64,000 nt of DNA from Brevibacillus brevis NBRC 100599 (GTDB lineage Bacteria; Bacillota; Bacilli; Brevibacillales; Brevibacillaceae): the NCBI RefSeq assembly GCF_000010165.1, contig NC_012491.1:944501-1008500 (forward strand). The letters run 5' to 3'. This document shows positions 26,011 to 34,724 of the stretch, piece by piece; positions within the stretch are counted from its first letter, which is position 1; each line of letters starts with the position of its first letter. The notes below the pieces were generated by a model. That model had not been told where the DNA came from. It worked only from the letters and a program-made list of their open reading frames with translations, and searched no databases. Made by a program: the position numbers and the translations under genes.

Positions 26011-26070
26011 CAAAGCGGTAATACGACATTGGCACCTAGATGCTACTCAACAGAGAAGGGGACGATAAAA

Positions 26071-27327
26071 TTATCCGGCTCGTTCCGATCCAGCTGTAGC
26101 TGTCGAGACAGTCACGTCTTTTGTTCGTTTCCCCCAAATCCAGTGCTGTAAGAGGACAGCACCTCCGCCAATCGCAGCGATTAGCATTCCGACCCATAAA
26201 AAAGCGGTGTTTGGACCCCAGATGGTCATAATGACGCCTCCGAGCAACGGAGCAATAATGAAAGTGGCGCTCGTCAATGAATCGATAATTCCTCTCACGC
26301 GGCCGAGTGCTTGCGGGGGGCTTTCTTTTTGTACCAGATAATTGGCTCCGACCGAAGTCAGACCCGTTCCAACTCCAGCCAACAAAGCAGCAATCAGTAG
26401 CCAATACATGCCATCACCCGGCTGGAAAAATCCAATCCACGAAAAACTAATTCCGATGAGCAAAACGCCACCGCCCAGCACCCATCCATAGGAACGAATT
26501 TCTTTTAAGCGATGGAGCCAGGTGACGGTGACAAGTGCGCCTAATCCAATGACACTGACTGTAAACCCGAGCATTTCCGGATTGTCGGGCAGCTTCTCGC
26601 GGAAGATCACGGGAAACTGTGTATCCGCCAATTGAATCGCCAACGAGGTAATGATTGCGAAGATCGTGCTGTACAACAGGACACGGTTTTGCAAAAAGAT
26701 CCGCCAGCCCTCTTGCCATGCTTGACGGTAAGGGAGAGGCTGCTCTTCTACGGATGGACGAGACAACGTTTTCTCCACTTTACGAATCGTGAACAGAAAT
26801 CCAGTAGAGAGGAGAAATGTCGAAGCATTAATCATCAGACAAATGGCGGGTGCAAAAACGGCCGCTACCAATCCTCCGGCAAGTGGACCGATCAATTTCC
26901 CCATCTGGTATACGGCTCCATTCAAGGCAGAGGCTTGTAACAATTGATTTTTAGGTACGATTTGACGCGTCAAGGTCTGTTGTGCTGGATCGTTGAAGAC
27001 AGAGGCACCTGAACGCAGGGCAATGACTACCAGGAACCAGAACGGATTCGGCATGACAAGCAGGAGCAGAGTGAAAGCAGCCTGCATGATATTCATGGAC
27101 ATGATCATCCGAACCTTGTTCACGCGGTCTGCAAGTACCCCGGCAAACTGTCCGAGCAAAATGCTTGGAGCTGCATAGGCAACGGGCAGGAGGGCCATCG
27201 TCATCGGATCAACCTTCCACACAAACCCCAACAGGATGGATACCGCTATAAAATCAAACCAATCGCCAAGCGTAGACAGTCCGTAAGAGACGAACAGCGT
27301 GCGAAACGTTCTATTTTCTTTTAACAA
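26071..27327 (-). CDS. MFS transporter (DHA3 drug exporter-like)
   Basis: 418 aa, 12 predicted membrane segments. LGDWFDFIAVSILLGF, GVLADRVNKVRMIMSM (motif A) and LVQKESPPQALGRVRGIIDS are typical of the DHA3 group of macrolide/efflux carriers. Substrate unknown. TTG start with GGAGGG 7 bases upstream; the ribosome site and the T run at the start codon are both part of a terminator-like hairpin (27330-27372), so expression may depend on read-through. It follows the regulator at 27385-28524. Confidence 0.82.
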   Translation of the reverse strand: MLKENRTFRTLFVSYGLSTLGDWFDFIAVSILLGFVWKVDPMTMALLPVAYAAPSILLGQFAGVLADRVNKVRMIMSMNIMQAAFTLLLLVMPNPFWFLVVIALRSGASVFNDPAQQTLTRQIVPKNQLLQASALNGAVYQMGKLIGPLAGGLVAAVFAPAICLMINASTFLLSTGFLFTIRKVEKTLSRPSVEEQPLPYRQAWQEGWRIFLQNRVLLYSTIFAIITSLAIQLADTQFPVIFREKLPDNPEMLGFTVSVIGLGALVTVTWLHRLKEIRSYGWVLGGGVLLIGISFSWIGFFQPGDGMYWLLIAALLAGVGTGLTSVGANYLVQKESPPQALGRVRGIIDSLTSATFIIAPLLGGVIMTIWGPNTAFLWVGMLIAAIGGGAVLLQHWIWGKRTKDVTVSTATAGSERAG

Positions 27328-27372
27328 AAAAATCCCTCCATCGATCTGTTAACTCGATGATAAAAGGGATTT
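27324..27372 (-). terminator. Terminator-like hairpin overlapping MFS start
   Basis: On the minus strand AAATCCCT (27372-27365) pairs with AGGGATTT (27337-27330), with an inner CATCGA/TCGATG stem and a run of T right after. The second arm includes the Shine-Dalgarno of the MFS gene starting at 27327. Confidence 0.65.
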
Positions 27373-27384
27373 GTCAGAGGAATA

Positions 27385-28524
27385 TCAGATAGTGGATGAG
27401 ATGATGGCACGAATTTTTTTCTGCAAGTAGTCGAACTTGTACTCCTCGGATAATTCAGTCCAGATTTTCTGGTATTTGCGCTCCCATTCTCGGTCGTAGC
27501 CGAAGTCTTTCAAGAACGACAAGATCATTTTTGCGCCATAAATGAGATGGGGGACGAACTTGGTGCTTCGTAAGACCTCCAGACCTTCATCGACCAAGCG
27601 GCGCGCCTTGGCAAGCTCCTGTCGATGGTACAGACAAAGACCGCGCGTAATAGTAAAGCTGCCGAGTTCACGCTGCATAGGGAGTTCTTGCAAGATCTCC
27701 TCAGAGCGTTGAATGACCTTCTCAGCCTCTTCAACCTCACCCATGAGCAGATACAAGAGGGCTTCTTCCGCTTGAAAAAAGAGTTGAAAGCCGGGTGAAT
27801 TGACTCGCTCAACAACCTCCCTGGCAGGAAGCAGCTGTTTTTTTGCTCGCTCCCATTCTTTGGCTTGGGCGTAGACACAGATTGCGGTGATTTGCATCTC
27901 ATCCTGATAATTTTTAGGCATACTTTTCGCGTTTTTCAGAGCCCATTGTAAAATTTCTAATGTTTTTTGCGAGTCAATTTCTGTCATACGGTATAAATGA
28001 AACAAATAAAACAGCTTGTCGGAGAGGGGGGGTTTATCCTCGACAAACCAGCCGAAGTCACCGCCAACAAACCGCAAATAGGTAGCATAAAAAGAGTCCA
28101 TCTGGAAGCCAAGCACTTGCTGATTCGCATAGAGTGTCTGCAAAGCGGCCCCCATACCCATGCCGTGGTAGGTGGTTAGCATCCTCTGGATGTTCTCTGA
28201 GAAATCACTGGTTAATACGGATGGACTAGGCGATGGCTGCTCTTTTAGTGTAAGCCGATAGCCGACTCCTCGGACCGTATCAATCGTGAGCAGATGAGAC
28301 CACTTTTGCAGTTTTTTCCGCAAGCGGTATATGTGATCGTCGACAGTACGGTCAGTAGGCTCTTCCAGCGGCCAGACGCGATCTAGCAAATCACTCCTTG
28401 AAAAGGCCCGGTTTTTCCATGTGTACAGATATTGAAACAAGGCGTATTCCTTTGGCAAAAGGACAATCGTTTCCCCAGCATAATGGATTTGATACGAATC
28501 ATCCGACCATGTTATCAATCCCAT
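27385..28524 (-). CDS. Winged-helix regulator with C-terminal helical repeats
   Basis: 379 aa. Residues 1-95 form an OmpR/PhoB-type winged helix, ending with the typical DHIYRLRKKLQKW and TVRGVGYRLT. There is no receiver domain. Residues about 110-375 are helical and look like TPR-type repeats, giving a layout reminiscent of SARP/BTAD activators. Its ATG lies inside the last codons of the sigma-54 activator gene (10-base overlap), with GAGGAG 8 bases upstream, so the two are translationally coupled. It may control the MFS gene downstream. The ligand is unknown. Confidence 0.72.
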   Translation of the reverse strand: MGLITWSDDSYQIHYAGETIVLLPKEYALFQYLYTWKNRAFSRSDLLDRVWPLEEPTDRTVDDHIYRLRKKLQKWSHLLTIDTVRGVGYRLTLKEQPSPSPSVLTSDFSENIQRMLTTYHGMGMGAALQTLYANQQVLGFQMDSFYATYLRFVGGDFGWFVEDKPPLSDKLFYLFHLYRMTEIDSQKTLEILQWALKNAKSMPKNYQDEMQITAICVYAQAKEWERAKKQLLPAREVVERVNSPGFQLFFQAEEALLYLLMGEVEEAEKVIQRSEEILQELPMQRELGSFTITRGLCLYHRQELAKARRLVDEGLEVLRSTKFVPHLIYGAKMILSFLKDFGYDREWERKYQKIWTELSEEYKFDYLQKKIRAIISSTI

Positions 28525-30251
28525 TTGAAAGACTCCTCGTTTATATTGAACTTCTTCATTTTATTGTAAAGGGTGCCACGAGATACGCCGAGCAGCTCGG
28601 CTGCTGCTTTTTTGTTGCCGTATGTGCGCTCCAACGCTGCCAGAATGCGCTCCTTTTCGTTCGCAGGTGAAGAAGGGTACGCAATCGCAATCGACGGACG
28701 AATGATGGGCGGCGGTGTCGTAGTCGGCGGTGCATACGTTCCCCCCATCGGCGTGTGCAGAGAGACGTGTGTGGGTTCTGTGTGACTGCGAATGACAGAC
28801 GGCAGATGCTCAGGCAAAATTACGCCGTTTTCTTGCAGGATCGACAGACGTTCAATGACGTTGCGAAGCTGGCGGATGTTCCCAGGCCAAGTGTACTCGA
28901 ACAACGCTTGCATGACTTCGGGAGAGATGCGTGGTACGGATTGGTCATGGGCCACGGAATACTCATGAATGAAAATTTGCACGAGCTCTGGCAAATCCTC
29001 ACGTCGTTCGCGCAGTGGCGGGATTTCCAGAGAAAAGACGTTCAGCCGATAATACAGATCCTCGCGAAAACGACCGTCTGCAACCATTTGCTCCAGCTGT
29101 CTGTTTGTCGCCGCTACGATCCGTGTATTGACGGTGATCGGTTCTGTTCCGCCTACACGGTAAAACTGTCGTTCCTGCAAGGCGCGAAGCAGTTTCACCT
29201 GCAATTCTAGGGGGAGTTCTCCTATTTCATCGAGGAAAAGCGTCCCGCCATGCGCCAGCTCCAGCTTGCCAGGCTTGCCTTTTTTCTCGGCTCCAGTAAA
29301 AGCACCGCCCTGATAACCAAACAGCTCACTTTCGAACAGTGCAGCAGGAATGGCACCGCAGTTGATCGCAATAAAAGGCTTCTCATGTCGGCGACTTGCC
29401 TGATGAATGGCTTGGGCAAACAGCTCTTTCCCAACGCCGCTTTCTCCATAAATCAGCACAGTCGCATCCGTCTGCGCCACTTTTTTAGCGGAACCAATAG
29501 CGGATTGTATAGAGGCGGAATGACCTTTGATTGCGTAAAAAGGATCGTCTGCTGCCTGAAATCGACTCATCTCTTGCTGCAAATTATGGAGATGGGCCGT
29601 CGTATGTGCTAATTCTTCATTGAGACGAACCAGCTCGGTAATATCCTGTTCGATGGAAATCGCACCGATAATCTCACCCTCACGGCGAATCGGTGCCGCA
29701 TTAATGAGTACATGACTATCAGGACGAGGAATGTGATAGACACGTTGAACAGATGTCCCTTGGCGAAGCGCATCGAGCAGGCGAATCGATTCACTCGCGA
29801 AGTGCTCATCGAGTGAGGTTCCGACGACTTGGGCGCGATCGATTTCATATATCGTTTCTGCTGCCCGATTCCAGTGTTGGACGACATTGCGGGAGTCTAC
29901 GATTGTGACAGCCTCACTCATCGTATCCATCAAGGTACGGAGCAGGGCAGACTGGTTTTGGGTCAACACGATAAAGGCAGTCATGAGCTGGTATGGCTCA
30001 ACCATTCCCGTAGGAGTGCCATGTTCATCCACGATAACGATTGCTGGCAGATCGGAAAGAGCTGAGCCAGCGACAATGTGGCTAATGGATTGTTCGAGCG
30101 TAGTTGTAGAAGCGACGACGACTACTCTGCCCTTTCGTTCTTTATCCACCCATTCACCCACAGTTTCTCCTGTGCGTATTTTGACAATATCAGGTGGAAT
30201 CGGAATCGCAAAGGAAGAGAGCGTACTGTCCAACGAAAATAACGGTTTCAA
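28515..30251 (-). CDS. Sigma-54-dependent activator with CBS-like and PAS domains
   Basis: 578 aa. The N-terminal residues about 5-85 look like a CBS pair (VVVVASTTTLEQSISHIV, IVIVDEHGTPTGMVEPYQLM), then PAS at about 105-210 with VQHWNRAAETIYEID, AAA+ at about 235-470 with GESGVGKE (Walker A), GAFTGAEKKGKPG (sigma-54 contact loop) and GGTLFLDEIGELP, and a Fis-type helix-turn-helix at the end (NKKAAAELLGVSRGTLYNKMKKF). TTG start with GAGGTG upstream. It is divergent from the proline dehydrogenase gene, which has a -24/-12 promoter, so it is its likely activator. Confidence 0.92.
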   Translation of the reverse strand: MKPLFSLDSTLSSFAIPIPPDIVKIRTGETVGEWVDKERKGRVVVVASTTTLEQSISHIVAGSALSDLPAIVIVDEHGTPTGMVEPYQLMTAFIVLTQNQSALLRTLMDTMSEAVTIVDSRNVVQHWNRAAETIYEIDRAQVVGTSLDEHFASESIRLLDALRQGTSVQRVYHIPRPDSHVLINAAPIRREGEIIGAISIEQDITELVRLNEELAHTTAHLHNLQQEMSRFQAADDPFYAIKGHSASIQSAIGSAKKVAQTDATVLIYGESGVGKELFAQAIHQASRRHEKPFIAINCGAIPAALFESELFGYQGGAFTGAEKKGKPGKLELAHGGTLFLDEIGELPLELQVKLLRALQERQFYRVGGTEPITVNTRIVAATNRQLEQMVADGRFREDLYYRLNVFSLEIPPLRERREDLPELVQIFIHEYSVAHDQSVPRISPEVMQALFEYTWPGNIRQLRNVIERLSILQENGVILPEHLPSVIRSHTEPTHVSLHTPMGGTYAPPTTTPPPIIRPSIAIAYPSSPANEKERILAALERTYGNKKAAAELLGVSRGTLYNKMKKFNINEESFKWD

Positions 30252-30296
30252 ATTGTCACCTCTTATCCAAACTAACAGGGAAAGGAATGGTTCCTG

Positions 30297-30343
30297 TTGT
30301 ACATCTAATCAGAAGTGTACAAGAATAGACACGTAATGTACAT
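30297..30343. promoter_or_regulatory. Candidate upstream activator sites
   Basis: TTGTACA (30297-30303) and TGTACAA (30316-30322) form an inverted repeat, and the palindrome ATGTACAT lies at 30336-30343. They are 52-97 bases upstream of the -24 element, a suitable place for the sigma-54 activator. Confidence 0.5.
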
Positions 30344-30393
30344 ATGTGTTAAATGCGTCGGATAGACATCACGATAGCGCTTACGTGAAATAG

Positions 30394-30411
30394 TTGGCAC
30401 GATTCATGCTT
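30394..30411 (+). promoter_or_regulatory. Sigma-54 promoter (-24/-12)
   Basis: TTGGCACGATTCATGCTT has the GG (30396-30397) and GC (30408-30409) dinucleotides separated by exactly 10 bases and matches TGGCAC-N5-TTGCW with one mismatch. Transcription would start near 30421, about 30 bases before the proline dehydrogenase ATG. Confidence 0.82.
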
Positions 30412-30452
30412 GTAGAAGTGGACAGAGTACGTTGAGGAGGAGACAGTCAACG

Positions 30453-31373
30453 ATGGAACAAGCGATGAAGGATTTCTTTCTATTCTTATCCAAAAACAAA
30501 ACCTTAAATTCTGCCGCAAAAAAGTGGGGCCTGCGCTTTGGAGCGAGCCGCTTTGTATCTGGTCAAACAATCGCGGAGGCAATCAACGCCGTACGCAAGC
30601 TGAACCAGCAAGGTCTGGTATGCACGCTGGATCACTTGGGCGAATTCGTGTTCAGCGTAGAGGAAGCAAACGAATCTGCTGACTATTGCATCAAAACGCT
30701 GGATGCGATCCACCAATCTGGTGTCGATTGCAATCTTTCGTTGAAAATGACTTCGCTTGGTCTGGATATCAGCCGTGAGCTTTGCATGGACAACATGAGA
30801 CGCATTTTGGATTCGGCTAAGAAAAACGGAAACATTTTCGTTCGTATCGACATGGAGGACTACGCACACAATCAGGTGACCATGGAGATTTTGAACGAAT
30901 TACTGCAAGAGTACGACAACGTCGGAACCGTTATTCAGGCGTATCTCTACAAAGCATCGGACGATATCGACAGCTTGAAGGACAAAAAAGTGAACTTCCG
31001 TCTCGTAAAAGGAGCATACAAGGAGTCTCCTGAAGTCGCTTACCCGAACAAGCCAGATGTAGATGAGAACTACAAAAAAATCATCAAGCAGCATCTGTTG
31101 AACGGCGGGTACGCTGCTGTGGCAACTCATGATGACAACATCATTGATTTTGTGAAAAAGCTGGAGAAGGAACACAGCATCCCGCGTACACAGTTTGAAT
31201 TCCAAATGTTGTATGGTATTCGTACGCAGTCCCAAATTGACTTGGCTCGCGAAGGCTATAAAATGCGTGTTTATGTACCGTACGGAAACGACTGGTACGG
31301 ATATTTCATGCGCCGTTTGGCAGAAAGTCCGGCAAACGTGAAATTTGTTCTCAAAGGGATGTTTACGAAATAA
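30453..31373 (+). CDS. Proline dehydrogenase
   Basis: 306 aa, the monofunctional form of Gram-positive bacteria (PutB/FadM type), a FAD enzyme oxidising proline to pyrroline-5-carboxylate. The beta/alpha barrel shows FVRIDMEDYAHNQVT, FRLVKGAYKE and the C-terminal RVYVPYGNDWYGYFMRRLAE with the proline-binding YxxRRxxE. The ATG at 30453 has GGAGGAG upstream; the reading frame extends to a TTG at 30432 that overlaps that site. No P5C dehydrogenase gene follows. Confidence 0.93.
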   Translation: MEQAMKDFFLFLSKNKTLNSAAKKWGLRFGASRFVSGQTIAEAINAVRKLNQQGLVCTLDHLGEFVFSVEEANESADYCIKTLDAIHQSGVDCNLSLKMTSLGLDISRELCMDNMRRILDSAKKNGNIFVRIDMEDYAHNQVTMEILNELLQEYDNVGTVIQAYLYKASDDIDSLKDKKVNFRLVKGAYKESPEVAYPNKPDVDENYKKIIKQHLLNGGYAAVATHDDNIIDFVKKLEKEHSIPRTQFEFQMLYGIRTQSQIDLAREGYKMRVYVPYGNDWYGYFMRRLAESPANVKFVLKGMFTK

Positions 31374-31395
31374 GTTTTGCGAAGTATACTTGACA

Positions 31396-31430
31396 CCTTC
31401 GGAGATTCTCCGGAGGTTTTTATTTTATCT
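31396..31430 (+). terminator. Intrinsic terminator
   Basis: CCTTCGGAG pairs with CTCCGGAGG around 31397-31418, followed by TTTTTATTTTA. It ends the proline dehydrogenase transcript. Confidence 0.7.
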
Positions 31431-31447
31431 GGAAAGGTGATAGTCTT

Positions 31448-32377
31448 GTGAATTGTTGGATTATTTCGCTTACTCCTCCATATTCTTTTGACCGGTTGCT
31501 TCGGCGTCTAGAGACACATCCAGATACGCAGATACGTGTGAATCAAGAAAAAAATAGCCTACAGCGCGTCTTTCGTATCGGCTTACGGCCTGTTCTGGTC
31601 CATATGCAATTTATGGGTAGCTTGGAAGAACCGGCATTGCGTTATGGGACACAAGCGATTTTGTCCACGTCAGACCAACAGCTGCTAGAAAAAATGATTC
31701 GCCGTACTTTTAGTGCCGATTTGGAGCTATCCGTTATTTACGAGCAGATGAGGGAGGAGGGTGAGCTCGCCATCCTGACTGAGCGGTTTCGCGGTCTTCG
31801 TCCTATGCTGGATGCTGATTTGTTTCAATGTATGGTCAAGACGATCATCGGGCAGCAGATCAATCTGACCTTTGCAGCCAATTTGACCGAGAGGCTGGTT
31901 ACACTTGCAGGCGACCCAGTAGAAAACCAAAACGGCGAGGGCATCATTGCTTTTCCGACACCTGACTCGGTAGCGAGATTGACTGTGGAGGATTTGCGCT
32001 CTCTGCAATTTAGTCAGCGAAAAGCAGAGTATATCATCGATTTCGCGCGTGCCATTGTGAATGAAACGGTAGATTTGGAAAGACTATGGACAATGGAGGA
32101 TGAGGAAATCATTACGTACCTCACTTCGCTACGAGGAATTGGGCGGTGGACAGTAGAGTGCCTACTCATGTTTGGAATGGGACGTCCAGACTTGTTGCCT
32201 GCTGCTGACATCGGTTTGCGAAATGGAATTGTGCACCTCTATGGGATGGAAACGAAGCCGAATGAAAACGATATTCGCAAACTAGGGGAAAAGTGGGCTC
32301 CATGGCGCAGTATCTATTGTCTGTACGTATGGGAAGCTGTGGGGGCGATCAAGAGAAAAGAGATGTTTGACCTGTAA
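31448..32377 (+). CDS. DNA-3-methyladenine glycosylase II (AlkA-type)
   Basis: 309 aa. AlkA N-terminal beta domain (1-110) followed by the helix-hairpin-helix GPD domain: VKTIIGQQINLTFAANL, LTSLRGIGRWTVECLLMFG (HhH) and the catalytic Asp in LLPAADIGLRNGI (about residue 254). It removes alkylated bases. GTG start with AAAGGTGAT upstream. It shows no link to its neighbours; no ada gene is present. Confidence 0.9.
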   Translation: MNCWIISLTPPYSFDRLLRRLETHPDTQIRVNQEKNSLQRVFRIGLRPVLVHMQFMGSLEEPALRYGTQAILSTSDQQLLEKMIRRTFSADLELSVIYEQMREEGELAILTERFRGLRPMLDADLFQCMVKTIIGQQINLTFAANLTERLVTLAGDPVENQNGEGIIAFPTPDSVARLTVEDLRSLQFSQRKAEYIIDFARAIVNETVDLERLWTMEDEEIITYLTSLRGIGRWTVECLLMFGMGRPDLLPAADIGLRNGIVHLYGMETKPNENDIRKLGEKWAPWRSIYCLYVWEAVGAIKRKEMFDL

Positions 32378-32424
32378 GAACTTTCATTTTTGACAAAAGT
32401 TCAATAATTTTAAAAAATTAAAGG

Positions 32425-32454
32425 TTGAATAGTGAGTTAATTTTAAGTTATACT
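32425..32454 (+). promoter_or_regulatory. Sigma-A promoter for brnQ
   Basis: TTGAAT (32425-32430) and TATACT (32449-32454) with an 18-base spacer in very AT-rich sequence, 43 bases before the brnQ start. Confidence 0.6.
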
Positions 32455-32496
32455 AATGAAAATTTTATTTTATTAAACAATATTGAGAGGATTCAT

Positions 32497-33831
32497 ATGA
32501 AAGAACTTTCCACGAAAGAAACAATTACAATTGGTTTAATGCTGTTTGCCCTATTCTTTGGAGCAGGGAATATGATTTTTCCGCCAGCGCTAGGACAAGC
32601 TGCAGGAGATAATGTTTGGATCGCGATGGGCGGCTTTTTGATTACGGGTGTAGGTCTGCCTTTACTAGGCATCATCGCGGTAGGCTTGGCGGGAGGTAAC
32701 TTGCAAACGATGGCGTCAAGAGTCCATCCGATGTTTGCAGTCGTGTTCACGTTTATTGTTTATCTGTCGATTGGTCCATTCATGGCGATTCCGCGGACAG
32801 GTACAGTAACCTTTGAAATGGGCGTGTTGCCGTTTTTGCCAGAATCGATGAAAGGCAGTTGGGTACCGCTTTTTGTGACCACGGTCGTCTATTTTGCCAT
32901 CACCTTCTGGTTGAGTCTGAACCCGAGCAAGCTGGTGGATCGAATTGGTAAAGTCTTGACACCTGCTCTTTTGATCATCATTGGCCTGATGTTTGTCAAA
33001 TCGCTCATTTCTCCAATGGGTGAGGTGGGACAACCGATAGGCTCCTATCAGGATACAGCATTCTTCAAAGGCTTTGTCGAAGGCTATCTGACGCTGGATG
33101 CATTAGCTGCGATGGTATTTGGTCTGGTAGTAACAACGGCTGTTCAAGATAGAGGCATCATCGATCGCAAAAAAGTGATGTGGTCTACGATCAAAGCAGC
33201 AATTCTCGCCGCTACCGGACTTGGACTCGTCTACCTTGCCCTCAGCTATTTGGGAGCGACGAGTGTTTCGATTGCGAAATCGGAAAATGGTGGACAAATT
33301 TTGACAGGGGTCGTGCATCAACTGTTCGGTCCATTAGGCTCACTACTGCTGGGAGCAGCCGTTACGCTTGCTTGCCTCACGACTTCTGTCGGGCTTGTCA
33401 CTGCGTGCAGTCAATTTTTCTCCAGTCGGATTCCTAGCATCTCTTACAAGAACATGGCGGTAATTTTGTCTGTGTTCAGTGCTGCGGTAGCAAACGTAGG
33501 CTTGACACAGTTGATTACCTTCTCCGTTCCTGTCTTGATGGCGATTTATCCGCTGGCTATCGTGCTGATGCTGCTGACGTTTTGTCATCGGATGTTCAAT
33601 GGACATCGCTCGGTCTATGTCGGTGCAATCACAGCAACGGCTGTCATTAGTCTGTTGGATGGAGCTTCCCAGCTTGGATTGTCTATCGACTCGCTGACGC
33701 CAATCCTGGAACAATTGCCGCTGTACAAAGTTGGAATTGGATGGCTGGTCCCAGCTATTGCAGGCGCACTGATAGGGTTGTTGTGGGCTAGTCTCACGCG
33801 AAGTGTTCCGATTGTAAGAGAAACGAAGTAA
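32497..33831 (+). CDS. brnQ: Branched-chain amino acid carrier BrnQ
   Basis: 444 aa with 12 membrane segments (LIVCS family), a sodium-coupled importer of leucine, isoleucine and valine. GLMLFALFFGAGNMIFPPALGQ near the N terminus is diagnostic. GAGAGG lies 6 bases before the ATG at 32497; upstream in-frame codons are AT-rich leader. It ends at a terminator. In Bacillus brnQ is under CodY and Lrp-type control; only a weak CodY-like sequence is seen here. Confidence 0.94.
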   Translation: MKELSTKETITIGLMLFALFFGAGNMIFPPALGQAAGDNVWIAMGGFLITGVGLPLLGIIAVGLAGGNLQTMASRVHPMFAVVFTFIVYLSIGPFMAIPRTGTVTFEMGVLPFLPESMKGSWVPLFVTTVVYFAITFWLSLNPSKLVDRIGKVLTPALLIIIGLMFVKSLISPMGEVGQPIGSYQDTAFFKGFVEGYLTLDALAAMVFGLVVTTAVQDRGIIDRKKVMWSTIKAAILAATGLGLVYLALSYLGATSVSIAKSENGGQILTGVVHQLFGPLGSLLLGAAVTLACLTTSVGLVTACSQFFSSRIPSISYKNMAVILSVFSAAVANVGLTQLITFSVPVLMAIYPLAIVLMLLTFCHRMFNGHRSVYVGAITATAVISLLDGASQLGLSIDSLTPILEQLPLYKVGIGWLVPAIAGALIGLLWASLTRSVPIVRETK

Positions 33832-33840
33832 AGAATGAAG

Positions 33841-33873
33841 AGCGGGTGGGCTTTAGGTCCACTCGCTTTTTTA
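33841..33873 (+). terminator. Intrinsic terminator
   Basis: AGCGGGTGG (33841-33849) pairs with CCACTCGCT (33859-33867) with a single G-T, followed by TTTTTTA. Confidence 0.8.
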
Positions 33874-34025
33874 TTGTTCCAAACCATTTTGTCCTGCTAT
33901 TACCAGCTGGATAGGACTTCTACCCGTCCACAACATGGGTGATCTATGTTACCATGGAAAAACGTAAATTGTCTGAACGGCATGTTTCATTTTATGTCGT
34001 TTTGAAAGAAGGGAGGTTATTGGCT

Positions 34026-34724
34026 ATGTCCACGATGAAAGTCTTGGTTGCCGATGACGATCCAAACGTACGCGAAATTATACGCCTTTATTTTGAAAAA
34101 CAACAAATCGAGCTCATCGCAGCAACAGATGGACGAGAAGCTCTTGAGATGATGGAAAAGGAACAGCCGGATGTGGTCATTCTCGATGTCATGATGCCGC
34201 AGTTGGATGGCTTTGAAGCATGCCGGGAAATCCGCAAAAAGTGGGATACGCCGATCATTATGCTGACGGCAAAGGATGAGGAGTTTGACCGTGTTCTCGG
34301 CTTGGAGCTCGGAGCGGATGATTACGTGACGAAGCCGTTTAGTCCACGTGAAATCGTTGCGCGTATCCGCGCGATTATGCGCAGATTGCAGCCAAAGCCA
34401 AAAGTAGAAGACGAGGCAGCGCTTCGAACCTTTGTTTTTGAGCAATTGACGATAGATCTGGATAAACGGGAAGTGATCGTTGCCGGGGAAAAAGTCAGCT
34501 TTCGCCCGAAGGAGTTTGATCTGCTTGTTCAACTTGTCAAATCGCCAGGAAGTGTATGGTCGCGGGAGCAATTGCTGGAACAGGTGTGGGGATTTGATTA
34601 TTTTGGCGATGTTCGAACGATCGATGTTCATATTAAAAAGATCAGACAGCGTTTAGATAAGCTCCCGTATGATTGCATTCAAACGGTTTGGGGGATCGGC
34701 TACAAGTTTGGGGTGGATAGCTGA
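34026..34724 (+). CDS. OmpR-family response regulator
   Basis: 232 aa. Receiver domain with ADDDP, Asp in DVVILDVMMP (about residue 54) and Lys in DYVTKPF, then an OmpR winged helix with FRPKEFDLLVQL and RTIDVHIKKIRQRL. The ATG at 34026 has GGGAGG 9 bases upstream; the in-frame upstream extension has none. Its TGA overlaps the kinase ATG (TGATG). The regulon is not evident; the downstream lipoprotein gene is a candidate. Confidence 0.9.
   Translation: MSTMKVLVADDDPNVREIIRLYFEKQQIELIAATDGREALEMMEKEQPDVVILDVMMPQLDGFEACREIRKKWDTPIIMLTAKDEEFDRVLGLELGADDYVTKPFSPREIVARIRAIMRRLQPKPKVEDEAALRTFVFEQLTIDLDKREVIVAGEKVSFRPKEFDLLVQLVKSPGSVWSREQLLEQVWGFDYFGDVRTIDVHIKKIRQRLDKLPYDCIQTVWGIGYKFGVDS

Noticed and set aside
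32400..32496. CodY box or T-box leader before brnQ
   Set aside because: The best AATTTTAAAAAATT match has about four mismatches in an AT-rich stretch, and the leader is too short for a T-box with terminator.
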